Of a stretch of 64,000 nucleotides of DNA, positions 53,225 through 63,909 are shown one piece after another; position 1 is the stretch's first letter; the number at the start of each line of letters is the position of its first letter. This DNA is from Perognathus longimembris pacificus (Eukaryota > Chordata > Mammalia > Rodentia > Heteromyidae). Under the pieces are notes generated by a model. It saw only the letters and a program-made list of their open reading frames with translations. It made no database searches and was not told where the DNA came from. The DNA is taken from NCBI RefSeq assembly GCF_023159225.1, contig NC_063161.1, positions 73,250,767 to 73,314,766 of the forward strand, read 5' to 3'. Position numbers and translations under genes: made by a program.

Positions 53225-53590
53225 CACCAAAGATGATGACAGCTGTGACGAAGGAGAAGTGTATTGTGGGATGATGACAGACATGATGAAGGAGCAGTGC
53301 ACTGTGGGATGACAGTGTGAAGGAGAAGTGCATTGTGGGATGATGAAAGCTGTGATGAATTAGTACATTGTGGGATGATGCCATGAGGAAGGAGAAGTGG
53401 ATTGTGGAACAATGACAGATGTGAAGGAGCAGTGCACTGTGGGGTGATGATGGTGTGAAGGAGCAGTGCACTGTGGGATGGTGATGGTGTGAAGGAGAAG
53501 TGCACTGTGGGATGATGAAAGCTGTGATGAGGAAGTACACTGTAGGATGATGACAGGACTGAAGAGGGAGAAGTGCATCACGGGAAGGGA
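53225..53590. repeat. degenerate minisatellite, 31-38 bp unit, about 10 copies
   Basis: The unit is close to 'gatgatgacagctgtgaaggagaagtgcattgtgg', with variable length (deletions of the 'cagct' part) and AAG/CAG variants. Minus-strand frames (80-227 codons, His/Ser/Pro-rich) follow from it. Confidence 0.92.
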
Positions 53591-53859
53591 GGCTGGAGAC
53601 AAGGCCTGGAGCAGGGCATTGAAGGAGTTCTTGCTGGGAAGACACTGTCAGCGCATCCTTCAGGGCAGTGGCCTCACCTCTGCTCCCATTGAACGCACTT
53701 GCTCTTCCTGAGCACGTCCCAGAGCCGTGTGGCAGGGCTCCAACTCGGACCCTGTTGCAGGACAGTACCCTTCTGGTGGTCCAAGAGCATCTGCCATGAT
53801 CGATTCCTTCCCTTCAGCCAAAGTCCCCTTTGTGATTCACAGATGTCCCCCGCTAATAA
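53591..53859. other. unique sequence
   Basis: No gene recognised. Confidence 0.35.
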
Positions 53860-54046
53860 TAGTAAGCAAGCACTCTACCATTTTAACTACAACCCCAGGC
53901 CTATTATGTTATCATTATTAATTATTAACATTATTAGTTTTGAGATAGGATATCAATGTTAATTTTGTCCAGGCTGGTCTCAACCTTGTGATCATCCTGT
54001 CTCTAAGTCCCGAGATGGGATTACGGGTGTGCACCACCATGCCAAA
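53860..54046 (-). mobile_element. old composite/B1-like SINE, antisense
   Basis: 'gcaagcactctaccattttaactacaacccc' (antisense tRNA-like), then 'tccaggctggtctcaaccttgtgatcatcctgtctc' and 'gggattacgggtgtgcaccaccatgcc' (antisense B1/Alu-like). Confidence 0.75.
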
Positions 54047-54689
54047 CCAAGGCTCTTCTTCTTAAAGGCCAAGGCAGCCCGTCTTGCAGACTCTACTGCA
54101 GAGGGCACCCAGTCACTCCTTTACTAAGTGCTTCACTACTAAGAACAAAAAAATAAATGAAAAATAAAAACAACTTGAGTCCCAGCATACTCCGTTGGAA
54201 TTATCCTGGAGGTCATCTTAGCCTACTTAAAGCCATCTCATTCTGTCCCCTGCCTTGCCCATCTGGGCGCATGTCAGCCCATTTCAGTCTTGAGTTTTCT
54301 CTCTTTCAACTCCTGTCTTGTTACTTTGGGCAAATGTTTGCTGAGATCTGAAAGGCCCAGGCTGAAACTGTTGGGCTGTCCTCAAAAGTATGACTCAGCC
54401 TTTGTCCAAATGTTCCACAGTTTTAGACTCAGCCCCATCAGCTGTCCACACAATCCACTGGCGGGGCCCCTGCCCCATGTGCCTGCCCCAGGACACGCGT
54501 CAGGGTGACGGTCCATCAACAGGGAATTCTGTAAACTGCAGCCAAGCCCTGAACAAATCTCTGACCTGGAAAATGAGACTCCTACCCCAGCTGGGTGACG
54601 GGCCTGCAGCCTTGCAGTGGAGCTGCTTTCTACAAACCAGTGCAAGACAAAAAGCCCTGCACCCCCACCCCACCTGGGCCTTGGCCTAA
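54047..54689. other. unique sequence
   Basis: No gene recognised. Confidence 0.4.
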
Positions 54690-54870
54690 AAACCTGGCTG
54701 GCTTCAGATCAACTGGCTAATTACTTGTGCTGTAATGATCAACCTGCCTAATTTATCACTCCTTTGAACATTTAATTACCCAGCAGTGCAAGACAATTAG
54801 GTTCGGAATTAGGATAAATTAAACTGCTAGCTTAGCAACTCTAAGGACATGGAAACTATCACCAATGCCA
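54690..54870. other. candidate conserved noncoding element
   Basis: Dense TAAT cores: 'ctggctaattacttgtgctgtaatgatc', 'cctaatttatcac', 'catttaattaccc', 'gacaattaggttcggaattaggataaattaaactgc'. At least seven TAAT/ATTA cores in about 130 bp. No repeat recognised. Confidence 0.45.
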
Positions 54871-55340
54871 TCCGCAAAAGATCTGACAGAGAGCCATGCA
54901 GCGGCCCCAGCCCCATCAGCCCAGACATCTCGGGGAGCCAGTGTGGGACTGAAGGAGGGAGAAGGGGTGTCAATCTTGAGAGAACAAAGTGAGGTTCAGA
55001 GTCTTATTTCTGGCTACAGAACCTCACAGAGCTTGTGTTGATAGACACGTTATTCTGAGATCTGCTCCAAGTGGAACTTTGCATTCAGGAGGGCTGTCTT
55101 CAGGGTCAGTGCTTCGCGGGTCTGGACTGACATTTGTAACGAAGCAAATTACCCAGTGTGGAAAAGTGCCTGGCTTGCATGGTGAAGGAGCCAATCAGCT
55201 GGGCTTGCCTCCCAAGGCTCTTGGCAGGCTCACCCCAAGGGCTGCGCGCTCCACTGCCACATCTGAGGTTCTGTTTATTTGGGTAGGCTTCTAGGAAGAC
55301 AACCAACACAGCCCTTTCATACGTGGATTTTGGTCTCTAT
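54871..55340. other. unique sequence
   Basis: No gene or repeat recognised. Confidence 0.38.
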
Positions 55341-55556
55341 CTTTCTTCCTTCCTTTCCCTTCCCCTTCCTTTCTTTCCTTCCAACCTCCCTCCCTCCCTC
55401 CCTCCCTCCCTCCCTCCCTCCCTCCCTCCCTTCCTCCCTCCCTTCCTCCTTCCCTCCCTCCCTTCCTCCCTCCCTCCCTTCTTCCCTCCCTCCCTTCTTC
55501 CCTCTCTCCCTTCTTCCCTCTCTCCCTTCCTCTCTCTTTCTCTCTTTCCTTCCTTT
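55341..55556. repeat. (CCCT/CCTT)n polypyrimidine array
   Basis: About 215 bp almost purely C and T, with an 11-unit CCCT core; it lies at the tail side of the next antisense SINE. Confidence 0.96.
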
Positions 55557-55772
55557 TTTCTGTGGGCTTGAACTCAGTGCCTGGGCACTGTTTCTGAGTT
55601 CTTTTGTTCAAGGCTGGCTCTCTACCACTTTGAGTGACAGCTCCACTGTGCTTTTCTGGTGGTTAGTTGGAGATAAGAGTCTCACAGACTTTCCAGTCCC
55701 AGGATCCCCTTGAACAGGGATCCTCAGATCTCAGCCTCCCGAGTAGCTAGGATTACAGGCATGCCAGCTTCT
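55557..55772 (-). mobile_element. composite SINE, antisense, full length
   Basis: 'gggcttgaactcagtgcctgggcactg', 'caaggctggctctctaccactttgagtgacag', 'ttggagataagagtctcacagactttcc' and 'cagatctcagcctcccgagtagctaggattacaggcatgcc'. Confidence 0.93.
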
Positions 55773-56119
55773 ATTTCTTTTTGGGTTTATCTAGCTGTAG
55801 AGTAAAATTAGTATTTTCTGCCCTACCTCCTCATACAATAGGTTGGAAGGCAAGTCTCCCGGCTGTTACAGGCAGAGGAGCAGAGGCGCACCCTCTGGGC
55901 CTCAGCCACTTGAGAAGTTGGGAGCTTTGTCAGCCAGTAGAGATCTAGTTTTAGAGAATTGTTCAAGGATCACCAGCAAGCTCAGAGGCAGAGGGCATCA
56001 GGCCTCGGCACTGCCTTCAAATCTTTGCTGGCATGCATTGCATTGATGTGCTTGCTCTGCTTGGTGTTTCTGAATGACATCACATCCTTGCCATTGAAGC
56101 AGAAGGAAGAAGTTCCTTA
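55773..56119. other. unique sequence
   Basis: No gene recognised. Confidence 0.36.
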
Positions 56120-56470
56120 GCCTTTCTCTCTATGCGTATTAGCCGAATACTAGCTGGATCTGTTCAAATTAGAGAGGAGATGGCAGAGCCTGGTTACCAT
56201 GAGAACAACAGCATTTCTCTGGCTGCAAAAATTATGAACTCAAAGAGCAGGCATCTTAAACTCAGCTTGTTATTTAACTACTGTTCCAGGGGCTTGCTTG
56301 GGCTTAGAGTGAACTCCATTAATCACCAGCTGAAGGAAGTAAGTTCTAGGCTGTGGGAGACAGAGCGGCCGCGCCTGCTTGCCTTCCTGTCGGCAGAGGC
56401 GAGCTCCAGCAATTCATTTGCAGCAATTCATTTTGCTGCAAGGAAGAGAAGAGGGAAGGCTGAGAGGCCT
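56120..56470. other. candidate conserved noncoding element
   Basis: 350 bp repeat-free with 'gcgtattagccgaatactagctgg', 'aaattatgaactcaaag', 'cttgttatttaactactg', 'ctccattaatcaccagc', a GCGGCCGC (56366-56373), and a direct repeat of 'gcaattcatttt/gcaattcatttg' (56409-56434). It includes a possible 49-bp exon-like interval (56290-56338; CCAG acceptor, GTAAGT donor) that I consider unlikely to be a gene. Confidence 0.4.
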
Positions 56471-56729
56471 GGAGGAAAGGGAGTTGGAGGGCCTGGGAGG
56501 AGCTCGTGGCTGAGCAAGGTCTGTTTTTCCTGGTGTGTAGCCCTTGGGCTGCTGCTGGCATGGGAGGTACAGATTGGTGGCCTCAAGTCTCTCCCATCCT
56601 CTCCTTCCTTGGGATTCCCCGAATCTCCAGTTTGAAGACAGTATCAGGTCCTGGGGCTTGTCAGTCTTCCGAATGGTGTGGGGCCATGTCCTGTCAACAT
56701 CACGGTGTACATGTGTGCCGCATGGGCAG
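56471..56729. other. unique sequence
   Basis: No gene recognised; the 167-codon frame covering 56132-56635 has no known domain. Confidence 0.36.
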
Positions 56730-57055
56730 ATGGATGGAGTAGGTAGACTGGTAAATGGACTGATAGATAGACGTATAGATGGCAGATAGGATGGACAAAC
56801 AGCAGAGACATAGATGGTTGGTAAAGATAGACAGTAGATAGATGTATGGGTGGATGAGGAAGGTAGGTAGATTGTTAGCTAGATGATAGCTAGAAAACTG
56901 CTAGATAGTAGATAGTAAGGATGGATGGATGACATGGGTAGGTAAATAGCTAGATAGATGGAAGTAGATAGATGGTAGATAGGATGATGGATGGATGAGG
57001 TAGGTAGATGGGCAAATGATAGCTATATAGATGAGAGATAGAAAGATAGATGGAC
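56730..57055. repeat. (GATA/GATG)n tetranucleotide array
   Basis: Imperfect TAGA, TGGA and TAGG units over about 320 bp; a blend of GATA and GATG repeats. Confidence 0.93.
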
Positions 57056-57162
57056 TTCATATTGGGTCTATTTCTCTAATACACTCACTATGTATCTGAT
57101 GTCTTTGATCTGGACTCTGAACTTGAAAATGAGCTAGAGTAGTAATTTCAGGTCACATGAAA

Positions 57163-57232
57163 ACTGTGTGTGTGTGTGTGCACTCATGTGCACACACTCA
57201 TGGTGTGTACACACACATACACACACACACGG
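57163..57232. repeat. inverted TG/CA repeat
   Basis: (TG)n at 57163-57180, a central 'cactcatgtgcacacactcatggtgtgtac' part, and (CA)n to 57230. The outer arms are complementary, so a hairpin or cruciform is possible. Confidence 0.9.
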
Positions 57233-57309
57233 TAGGAGAAAGCAATGCTGTGCCCAGAGCCAGACTGAAAAGCACAGCTATTCCTATGTGTTTTGAGACC
57301 AGGTACCAC

Positions 57310-57960
57310 CTGTCATGTCAACCAAGCCAGTAAAATACAGGACGGAGCGAGGTATTCAACAAGTGCATAATCAGCTGCGCATTTTCCTCAAACGCCTCGT
57401 TGGGCTCTTCCTAACCTGTGTCACTGCACCATCCAGTCACATATGTTGTCTTTCTAGGGCCCAGTGCTTCTTCCTTTGGCTTTGTTCCTTTCAAGAGCTG
57501 TTCATAGAGCGGATGAGAGGACGGAGAGCGCTGGGAGCAGAGGCCATGGTGTTCGCTCCGAAACGGCGTCTGGCCAGCGTGCAGACTGACAGGCGGGGAT
57601 GGCGAGGCGCTCCTGGGATGAATTGAAAATTGTCATTCTGTCAAACTTAGTGACAACATTATCTACGGATCTTAGAAAAATCAGTTCAGGAAAAAAAAAA
57701 AATCCCTGGTTGGTAGCGATCCTCTCAGATAGATTGAAATCTTTCCAGGCTATTCCTCGGGGCTCATCAATCAAGAGCAGTTGTCATGGTGAACAGTTGA
57801 ATAGATGGTTTTCATTTAATTATCTTCTACCCTCTAGATATTGAAAGCCATCGGGGAGAGCAGGCTCTGCTGGCGCCATCTCTACAGCTAAAATGACTAT
57901 TGCTCTTCCCAGGCCACTTCTCCTGGAACCATTCATTCATTCAGTCACTCATTCATCTAC
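57310..57960. other. candidate conserved noncoding element(s)
   Basis: Long repeat-free block: 'tgcataatcagctgcgc', 'gaattgaaaattgtcattctgtc', 'cattatctacggatc', 'tcatcaatcaagagc', 'catttaattatcttc', 'ctctagatattgaaagcc'. An A12 run sits at 57691-57702. Confidence 0.4.
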
Positions 57961-58449
57961 TCACACATTTCCTTATCGATAAATAAGCTCCATGAGCCTA
58001 CTCCATGGCAGGCACGTGATGCCTCCGTACGTGTCAACCACCAGCTCTGATGACGCTCACTTCTGGCTGGCACATGCAATCGCAGAGAGCAGGAATTGTG
58101 CAATGTTTGCTGGGGCAGGGGCTCTCTCTCATCATGTGAGAAGGCGCCATTGCACATGGACTACTGGTTGGGAGCTTGGAGCTGGCTCTCAGAGGGCCAG
58201 TAGTTCATATAAGTGTGGAGAAATGGAGGAGCCCTTTCCCCAATGTACTGCAGGAGGGAATCAAGAAAAGGGAGTGGAAGCCAGTGAGGATGAACCAAGT
58301 GGGAAGCAGAAAAACTTGTGAAGTAGAAAGAAGGGTCTTGGGGCAGGGCCTGAGCAGCACTACGATTTTCATTTGCAGCTGATCAGACAATTGGATGTCA
58401 AGGTATATCAGAATAAAGGCTTGTCTTAAAGAAATAGGTTGGAAACAAC
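57961..58449. other. unique sequence
   Basis: No gene or repeat recognised. Confidence 0.38.
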
Positions 58450-59083
58450 TCAGTAACGGGTATCCATCCTATGTCCATCCAATATCCATCCTTCCATCAT
58501 CCATCATCCATGATACACTTATCATTTATCTATCAATCAACTATTCATTATCTGTCATCTGTCACCCAGCCATCTGTCATACATCATCCACCCATACATC
58601 ATCCATTCATCACCTACCCATCCATCATTCTTCCATCCATCCATCCATCCATCCATCCATCCACACATGAATCCATCTACTCATTTATCCATCCATTCAT
58701 CCATCAACCTACTGATAAATCCAACAATCTACCTATCATCCATCCATTAGCCATCATTTATTCATCTATCCATCTATACTCAAGTCCATTCATCAGTCCA
58801 TCTATCCATGGATCTATCCATCCATAATTTATCCATCTGTCAATCACCTATCCATCCATCCATCCATCAATGTACAAATCTATATTATCATCTATTCATC
58901 CACTCATCCATTAATACATCTATCTACTGATAAATCCACCCTCTTCCCTCCCTCCCTCCCTCCCTCCCTCCCTTCCTCCCTCCCTCCCTCCCTCCCTCCC
59001 TCCCTCCCTCCCTCCCTCCCTTCCTTCCTTCCTTCCATATCCACCCACCCATCATCCATCCATTATTCATCAGACATTCATTC

Positions 59084-59114
<31 letters not shown>

Positions 59115-59160
59115 CACCCACTCATCCATCATCCATCTATCCATCCATCCATCCATCTGC
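58450..59160. repeat. (ATCC)n array with an internal (CCCT)n block
   Basis: About 710 bp of ATCC/ATCT/ATTC units. A block of CCCT (58945-59035) lies within it, then (TCTA)n at 59085-59114 and ATCC again. ATCC is the reverse complement register of TGGA, so the array is inverted relative to 25034-25445. Confidence 0.96.
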
Positions 59161-59559
59161 TCAGATAGCAAACATTTTCTGGGCACCTACTGTGGGCCTC
59201 TCCGTTGGTGGGGTTGTGTGGGATACACCCTAAGCAGATGATCATACAAATATTTATTTAGTTGTAAGTGTGAATCATACTATATAGCAAAAGTTGTGAG
59301 ATTTGGAAGCCTCCCTCCTCCCCCGAGTTCAGCAATTCTGCACTCAATTCTGCACTCAGGCCTGTGGAGCCTAGAAGCTAGGCCCAGTTGCTTGTTTTTC
59401 TTTGAGCATTTCTTCATCCCTGTTATTGGTTGCAGAGGCTGCAGGGTGAGCTGTGGGACTAACACCCCCAAATAGCTCCTGTAGATGGCAGAGTTCTTGA
59501 GGCAAACTGGGGCCACTGCAGCCTCTTCCTGCTCTGCCCTGGGGCCATGGAAGACTCTG
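59161..59559. other. unique or old repeat sequence
   Basis: No gene recognised. The right part may belong to the ancient repeat that follows. Confidence 0.35.
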
Positions 59560-59905
59560 ATGTCCAAGCTGCAATCCAGAATGTGATGGCATTGGGGGTC
59601 CCTCCTGTGGGGGTCACGCAGATGGGGCCTCACCATGTGACCAGTAGCATGTGAGGAAGCCAGTGCACACGGCAGATTCCTTCTGAGAACAGGGTTTTCC
59701 TCCCTCCTGGCTCTCCTGGCTGGCAGGTGGCTTCTCCCCTTGCTTTGCTCTGTGTGAGTGTGTGTCTGTGTCCAATTTCCTCCTTCTTAAAAAAGAACAG
59801 CCATCATGGTTGTCCATCTGTGCTAGTATCTTAATTTTAACATAATTACCTTAGCAAAGGCTCTATTTCCAAATAAGGCCACATGCTAGGTGTTACACTT
59901 TTAGC
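59560..59905 (+). mobile_element. ancient mammalian interspersed repeat
   Basis: Recognised by 'gtgtgtctgtgtccaatttcctccttctta', then 'cttaattttaacataattaccttagcaaaggctctatttccaaataaggccacatgctaggtg', matching phrase by phrase a common old mammalian element (tgtgtccaaatttcc...ttataagg ... aattac...gaccctatttccaaataaggtcacattctgagg). Family name not assigned. Confidence 0.7.
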
Positions 59906-59907
59906 CA

Positions 59908-59923
59908 CCCCCCCCCCCCCCCC
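59908..59923. repeat. C16 homopolymer
   Basis: At the 3' edge of the ancient repeat. Confidence 0.95.
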
Positions 59924-60202
59924 GCCCAACCCCTGCCAAATGCAACTCCTAACTCCCCTCTTAGAAGCAGTCTCCCAAAACAGGGCTGGAAGAAAGCCTC
60001 CCTGGGCCATGGCCTTCCAGAGAAGGCTGCTGGATCTGGGCTTCAGGCTGATCCTTATATTTTAGCATACAGTCATACAGTAATTATACAAAGAGATTTC
60101 ACTGGGATAGTTACATATATGTATATACTACACTTTGAACAAAGTTACCCCACTGATTACTATCTCTTCACCCACCCTCTTCCTTCTCTCCGCCTTTTAA
60201 AC
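59924..60202. other. unique sequence
   Basis: No gene recognised; AT-rich 60060-60130. Confidence 0.36.
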
Positions 60203-60446
60203 AGTTTTCTTGTCAGTGTTGGGGCTTGAACTCAGGGCCTGGGCACTGTCCCTAACTCTTTCAGGCTCAAGGCTGGCTCTCTACCACTTGAGCCACAGTG
60301 CCACTTCCGGCCTTTTCTGAGTTAGTTTATTGGAGATAAAAGTCTCCCAGATTCTTCTGCCCGGGCTGGGTTTGAAGGGCTATCCTTAGATCTCAGCCTT
60401 CTGAGTAGCTAGGATGACAGGCGTGAGTGACCAGTGCCTGGCTTTT
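60203..60446 (-). mobile_element. composite SINE, antisense, full length
   Basis: 'gttggggcttgaactcagggcctgggcactgtcc', 'caaggctggctctctaccacttgagccacagtgccacttccggcc', 'ttggagataaaagtctcccag' and 'agatctcagccttctgagtagctaggatgacaggcgtgag'. Confidence 0.95.
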
Positions 60447-60939
60447 TATAGTTTTTGCTGGGGTTTACATACATACTGCACATAGATACATACACACATA
60501 TACACACATGCACACATATACACAGTGTACTTTGATTATTTTCACCCTCCGTCGTCCTCTCTTTCTGGGCCTGTCCTTGGCTGTCCCTGGGCAGACGCAG
60601 GGTTGCCAGTGGCCATCCCCAGAGGTGGTGGGAGGCCTCCGCGTCCACCTGGGCCAGGACAATTGACCCCAGAGTGGCTGCAGTCACACCCTTTCTTTTC
60701 TTAGGGCAGCTGGCAATTACATTTGTCTCACAGCGAAGGAGTCTACACAACACAGCGGCCTTCCCTGGAGACCGGGTGTCACCCAGGCCGCCTCCTCCCC
60801 TTGCTCACGAGGGAAGTGATGGCCAGGCATCAAATCTCCTCCTGGAAGCGCTGAGCAGGCGCATGTAGCCCAGGCAAGGATGTGGATTTCTGTACCTGTC
60901 TCCTAGCTGTCCTGAGTCCGCTGGGTGACCCAGAACTCC
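60447..60939. other. unique sequence with short CA/TA repeat
   Basis: Imperfect ACACATA repeat at 60476-60525. No gene recognised. Confidence 0.38.
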
Positions 60940-61445
60940 AATCTCTTCATCTGTCAAACAAGGGCTCTTCCCGCTATAAAATTCTATGATTTTTCCATAA
61001 TTGACCAATTAAGCCCAAATAGTCCCTCCGACAGACAGCCTCAGATATGCACTTTAGAAAATCTACTCAGCGTGGAAATCACGTGCCCGTTTAGTGAGGG
61101 TTTATTATGTAGCGCTCTGGGAAGCGGACCAGAATTTCCTCCCTAATGGGAGATTTGCTCTAAGCTTAAGTTATTTTTAAAAGGTAGACAAAAACCCATG
61201 ATATCATTCCTCTATTAATCTGTACATGCAGAAAAAGATCCCCGCCAGTCCTTAGATAAACACACCAGAATAATCACAACCTCTGCAGAACGATGTTGAG
61301 CTGGAGACAGTTACTGACGGCAAATACTATTTGTTCCAAGGACGCCTCTTGCCGGGTCCTTGGATGCTTCGTGTGAGCCGCCAGCATTGGCAATTGCTTT
61401 AGTCTATTTTGGGTCCTGAAATACTTTAGAAATCTTTCCCTTGCG
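60940..61445. other. candidate conserved noncoding element
   Basis: A 500-bp repeat-free block: 'gctataaaattctatgatttttccataattgaccaattaagccc', 'cgtggaaatcacgtgccc', 'gggtttattatgtagcgctc', 'tattaatctgtacatgcag', 'ggcaattgctttagtc'. Balanced composition, low CpG loss and length make it one of the better candidates. Confidence 0.45.
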
Positions 61446-62385
61446 GCCTAGCATTCAGGAGGAGCAGCCAGGGACAACATGGGAAAGACCTCATGGTATG
61501 GTTCGTCAAGGCCACAATCAGCCCGGACATGGGACCTTGGGGGTCGGCTGGCACCCACAGGCCTCCCCTTAGACCAACTGAGTCTGAGGCTTTTGACCCC
61601 CAGGTGGTCAACTACAATGGTGTCTACACGAGAGAAATGACCTGGTACATCACAGTGCATCTGCAGGATAGAATATGATGCACGCATTAAACACCATACT
61701 TTAGAATAATATTTAATGGGGCCCAAGACGGCGTGACCCGGTGAGCAGGAGAGGAAATCTGTGAGACCAGGGAGTAGGGGGGGACTGGGGGGCGAGGGGG
61801 GCTTGGAGGGGGAGGCCCAGCAGGGAAGGTGGGGCAGGGCTGCGGAACCCAGCCGTGCTCAGCGGGATACTTTGGGGAGATCTCTGAAGCCAGATCCAGG
61901 CATTACTCACCTTTGCCCTCCTTTTTTTTTCGTGTGTACATGGAGCTTCCTGAGGCTGCAGGATGGTGGCATTGCATCAGAGTGGAAAAGCTAATATGGG
62001 GATCCAGGCCTTGTTCCTGCCAGCTCCCATACACCAAGAATCTGCAAACACCACAGCTCAGGCATGAAGGACCAAGATGAGGTTGGCCAGGCAGGGGAGG
62101 TGGGCGGGCTTCTCTTGGGGGACCGAGAGACACCTTGGGAGTGGAGCGCAGTTTGAATGTGTCTGCGGGGTCTTTCCAGAGGTGATTGGATGGCAAAGGT
62201 CCTGACTGAATGGAGGGTTTAACCTACTGGTGGGTCAGTGGTTGGAGTTGAGAGTATGGGGAGGTGGAAGGTGGGCTTGGCTGGAGGAAGTGTGTCCCCG
62301 GGGGCTGCCTCTTGTCCTGGCCACATCCTGTTATGACTCTGCTCTCCTTCTGGTCTGCCTCCTCCTCCTCCGGATGCTCTCACAG
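61446..62385. other. unique sequence (possible intron)
   Basis: No repeat or gene recognised. A G-rich stretch (61775-61830) may form G-quadruplexes. If the exon at 62386 is real and on the + strand, this is intronic; the last 50 bp are C/T-rich. Confidence 0.4.
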
Positions 62386-62490
62386 GCCCCGAGTCAGCAG
62401 AGCCCAGGACTGACAGCCCCGCAGGAGCCGAGCTCCATTGATCCTTCTCCAAGCTGCTTACGCCAGGCATTCCATCAAGCAGCGAGAAAG
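62386..62490 (+). CDS. candidate internal coding exon, 105 bp, product unknown
   Basis: The acceptor is a C/T-rich tract (62335-62380) ending in ctctcacag; the donor is GAAAG|gtgagg. Between them are exactly 35 codons, open in one frame only; the other two are stopped by TGA within 27 and 54 bases. The peptide begins A-P-S-Q-Q-S-P-G, is Pro/Ser/Gln-rich, and ends C-L-R-Q-A-F-H-Q-A-A-R-K. A symmetric phase-0 exon would keep frame when included or skipped, as in many neuronal cassette exons. I do not recognise the family; no partner exon lies in the window. It could equally be a 5' UTR exon, or a chance match in conserved noncoding DNA. Confidence 0.33.
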
Positions 62491-63246
62491 GTGAGGAACA
62501 TGGGCGATTCTGCAAGAAATAATCCTGGATGAGAGCCGTGGATCAGTGTCAGAGGATCACAGTTAGCATGGCGGAGAGACAGAGATGAAGTTCCACAGAG
62601 GATGGCTGCCTGGCCTGGGTCACCATGGAGGGTTCTCCACACCCCTCCTTGTTTCCTGATGCCCTAAAGAAACATCTAGGCCCTTCCTGACAGACAGGGT
62701 CATCAATCAGAAGGGCCTCTCTGTCGAGACCGAAATTCCTCTTAGAGATTTCCAAGAGGCCACTTTCACAGATGCCTCTCTGATTGGAAAGTGGAGGCTA
62801 AGTTCTCTCCACAAAATAGTTTTGTCTGTTTACTAGGTAGCTGAAAGTATCTAGCTGAAAGTATCACGGAGCCACACGGGCTATGACACCAGCCACCGGC
62901 TGTTGGCTGTGAAAATCGCTGCCCCTGTCTGTTTTCATCATTGCTGTCGGTCCCTGTGTCCATCTGTCTGTCTCAGTCCCCTCCTCTTTCCCCCCTCCTG
63001 CCCTCTCTCTCGGGATCCACTCCCTAGTGAGTACTTTACGGTGGAGCTTGTAAATGGTTCTTCCCCGATAATAAGTGTGGCCAGGCCTGACCTTGGTTTT
63101 GGAGCAGAAAAATCAAGAGATCAATCGATGGCTCTGCTTCCAAGGCTTGGGGAAGGAGCCTCCTCCTCACTTCTCCACCAGGAGTGGAGTTGTTGGGACC
63201 AACACAGGCCTTCCCCTTAGCTCCAGAATTCAAAATGGCTTTGCAA

Positions 63247-63249
<3 letters not shown>
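62491..63249. other. unique sequence
   Basis: No repeat recognised. It contains a near-tandem duplication 'gtagctgaaagtatc/ctagctgaaagtatc' (62836-62865). The 105-codon frame at 62903-63220 is unrecognised. Confidence 0.38.

Positions 63250-63325
<76 letters not shown>
63250..63325. repeat. (GA)38 microsatellite
   Basis: Uninterrupted GA of about 76 bp, the longest pure dinucleotide run in the window. Confidence 0.98.
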
Positions 63326-63327
<2 letters not shown>

Positions 63328-63907
63328 ACAAGCATGCACACCCACTGTCTCTCTCAAAGGCTTCGGAAAGGTCTAGGTTGGTTTCTGCTCCTCAGGCCCA
63401 CATTTCCCTCAGGCTTCCCTACTCCATGTTCGGCACCCTTGTAAACAGGACCTCTCCCTGGCAACCTCCTCTCCCTTCCCTGTCTCCCCTCTTCTCTCCC
63501 GCATGTCCATCCCTGTGCTGGGGAAATCGTCCATTTACTTTGCAGCCCCATCTCTTAGTTGTGGAGTGGCTCAGAAAGGCCATTTCCCCAGCAGGTGTGC
63601 CCCGGCTCTCATCACAACTTCTGAGCTGTATCTCCACCCCTCTTCTCGCCCCCACTTCCTGTGACCACTTCCTGTGAAGAGCTTGTGACATCAGTCAACA
63701 TAAAGGAGTGTCAGAAAGGGATCCATTCACAAAGCCTCCTGAGTGCTTGCGAGCGGAGCGACATATTGGGGTCTGTCCCCAGCCTCTGGGCACGCCTTCC
63801 CTTCTGACCCCCACGTCTGAGCATCCTCTTCCTGCCTCCATCTCCTGGCTTGTTACAGATTTGTTGACGTGCTTTAGAACTTCTTGGTTTCGTTTTGTTT
63901 TGTTGTT
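63326..63907. other. unique sequence
   Basis: No gene recognised; C/T-rich at 63450-63510 and an octamer direct repeat 'cacttcctgtga' at 63653-63677. Confidence 0.38.
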
Positions 63908-63909
63908 GT

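Noticed and set aside
56290..56338. 49-bp exon
   Set aside because: Donor is strong but the acceptor tract is weak and interrupted; the segment fits a noncoding element better.
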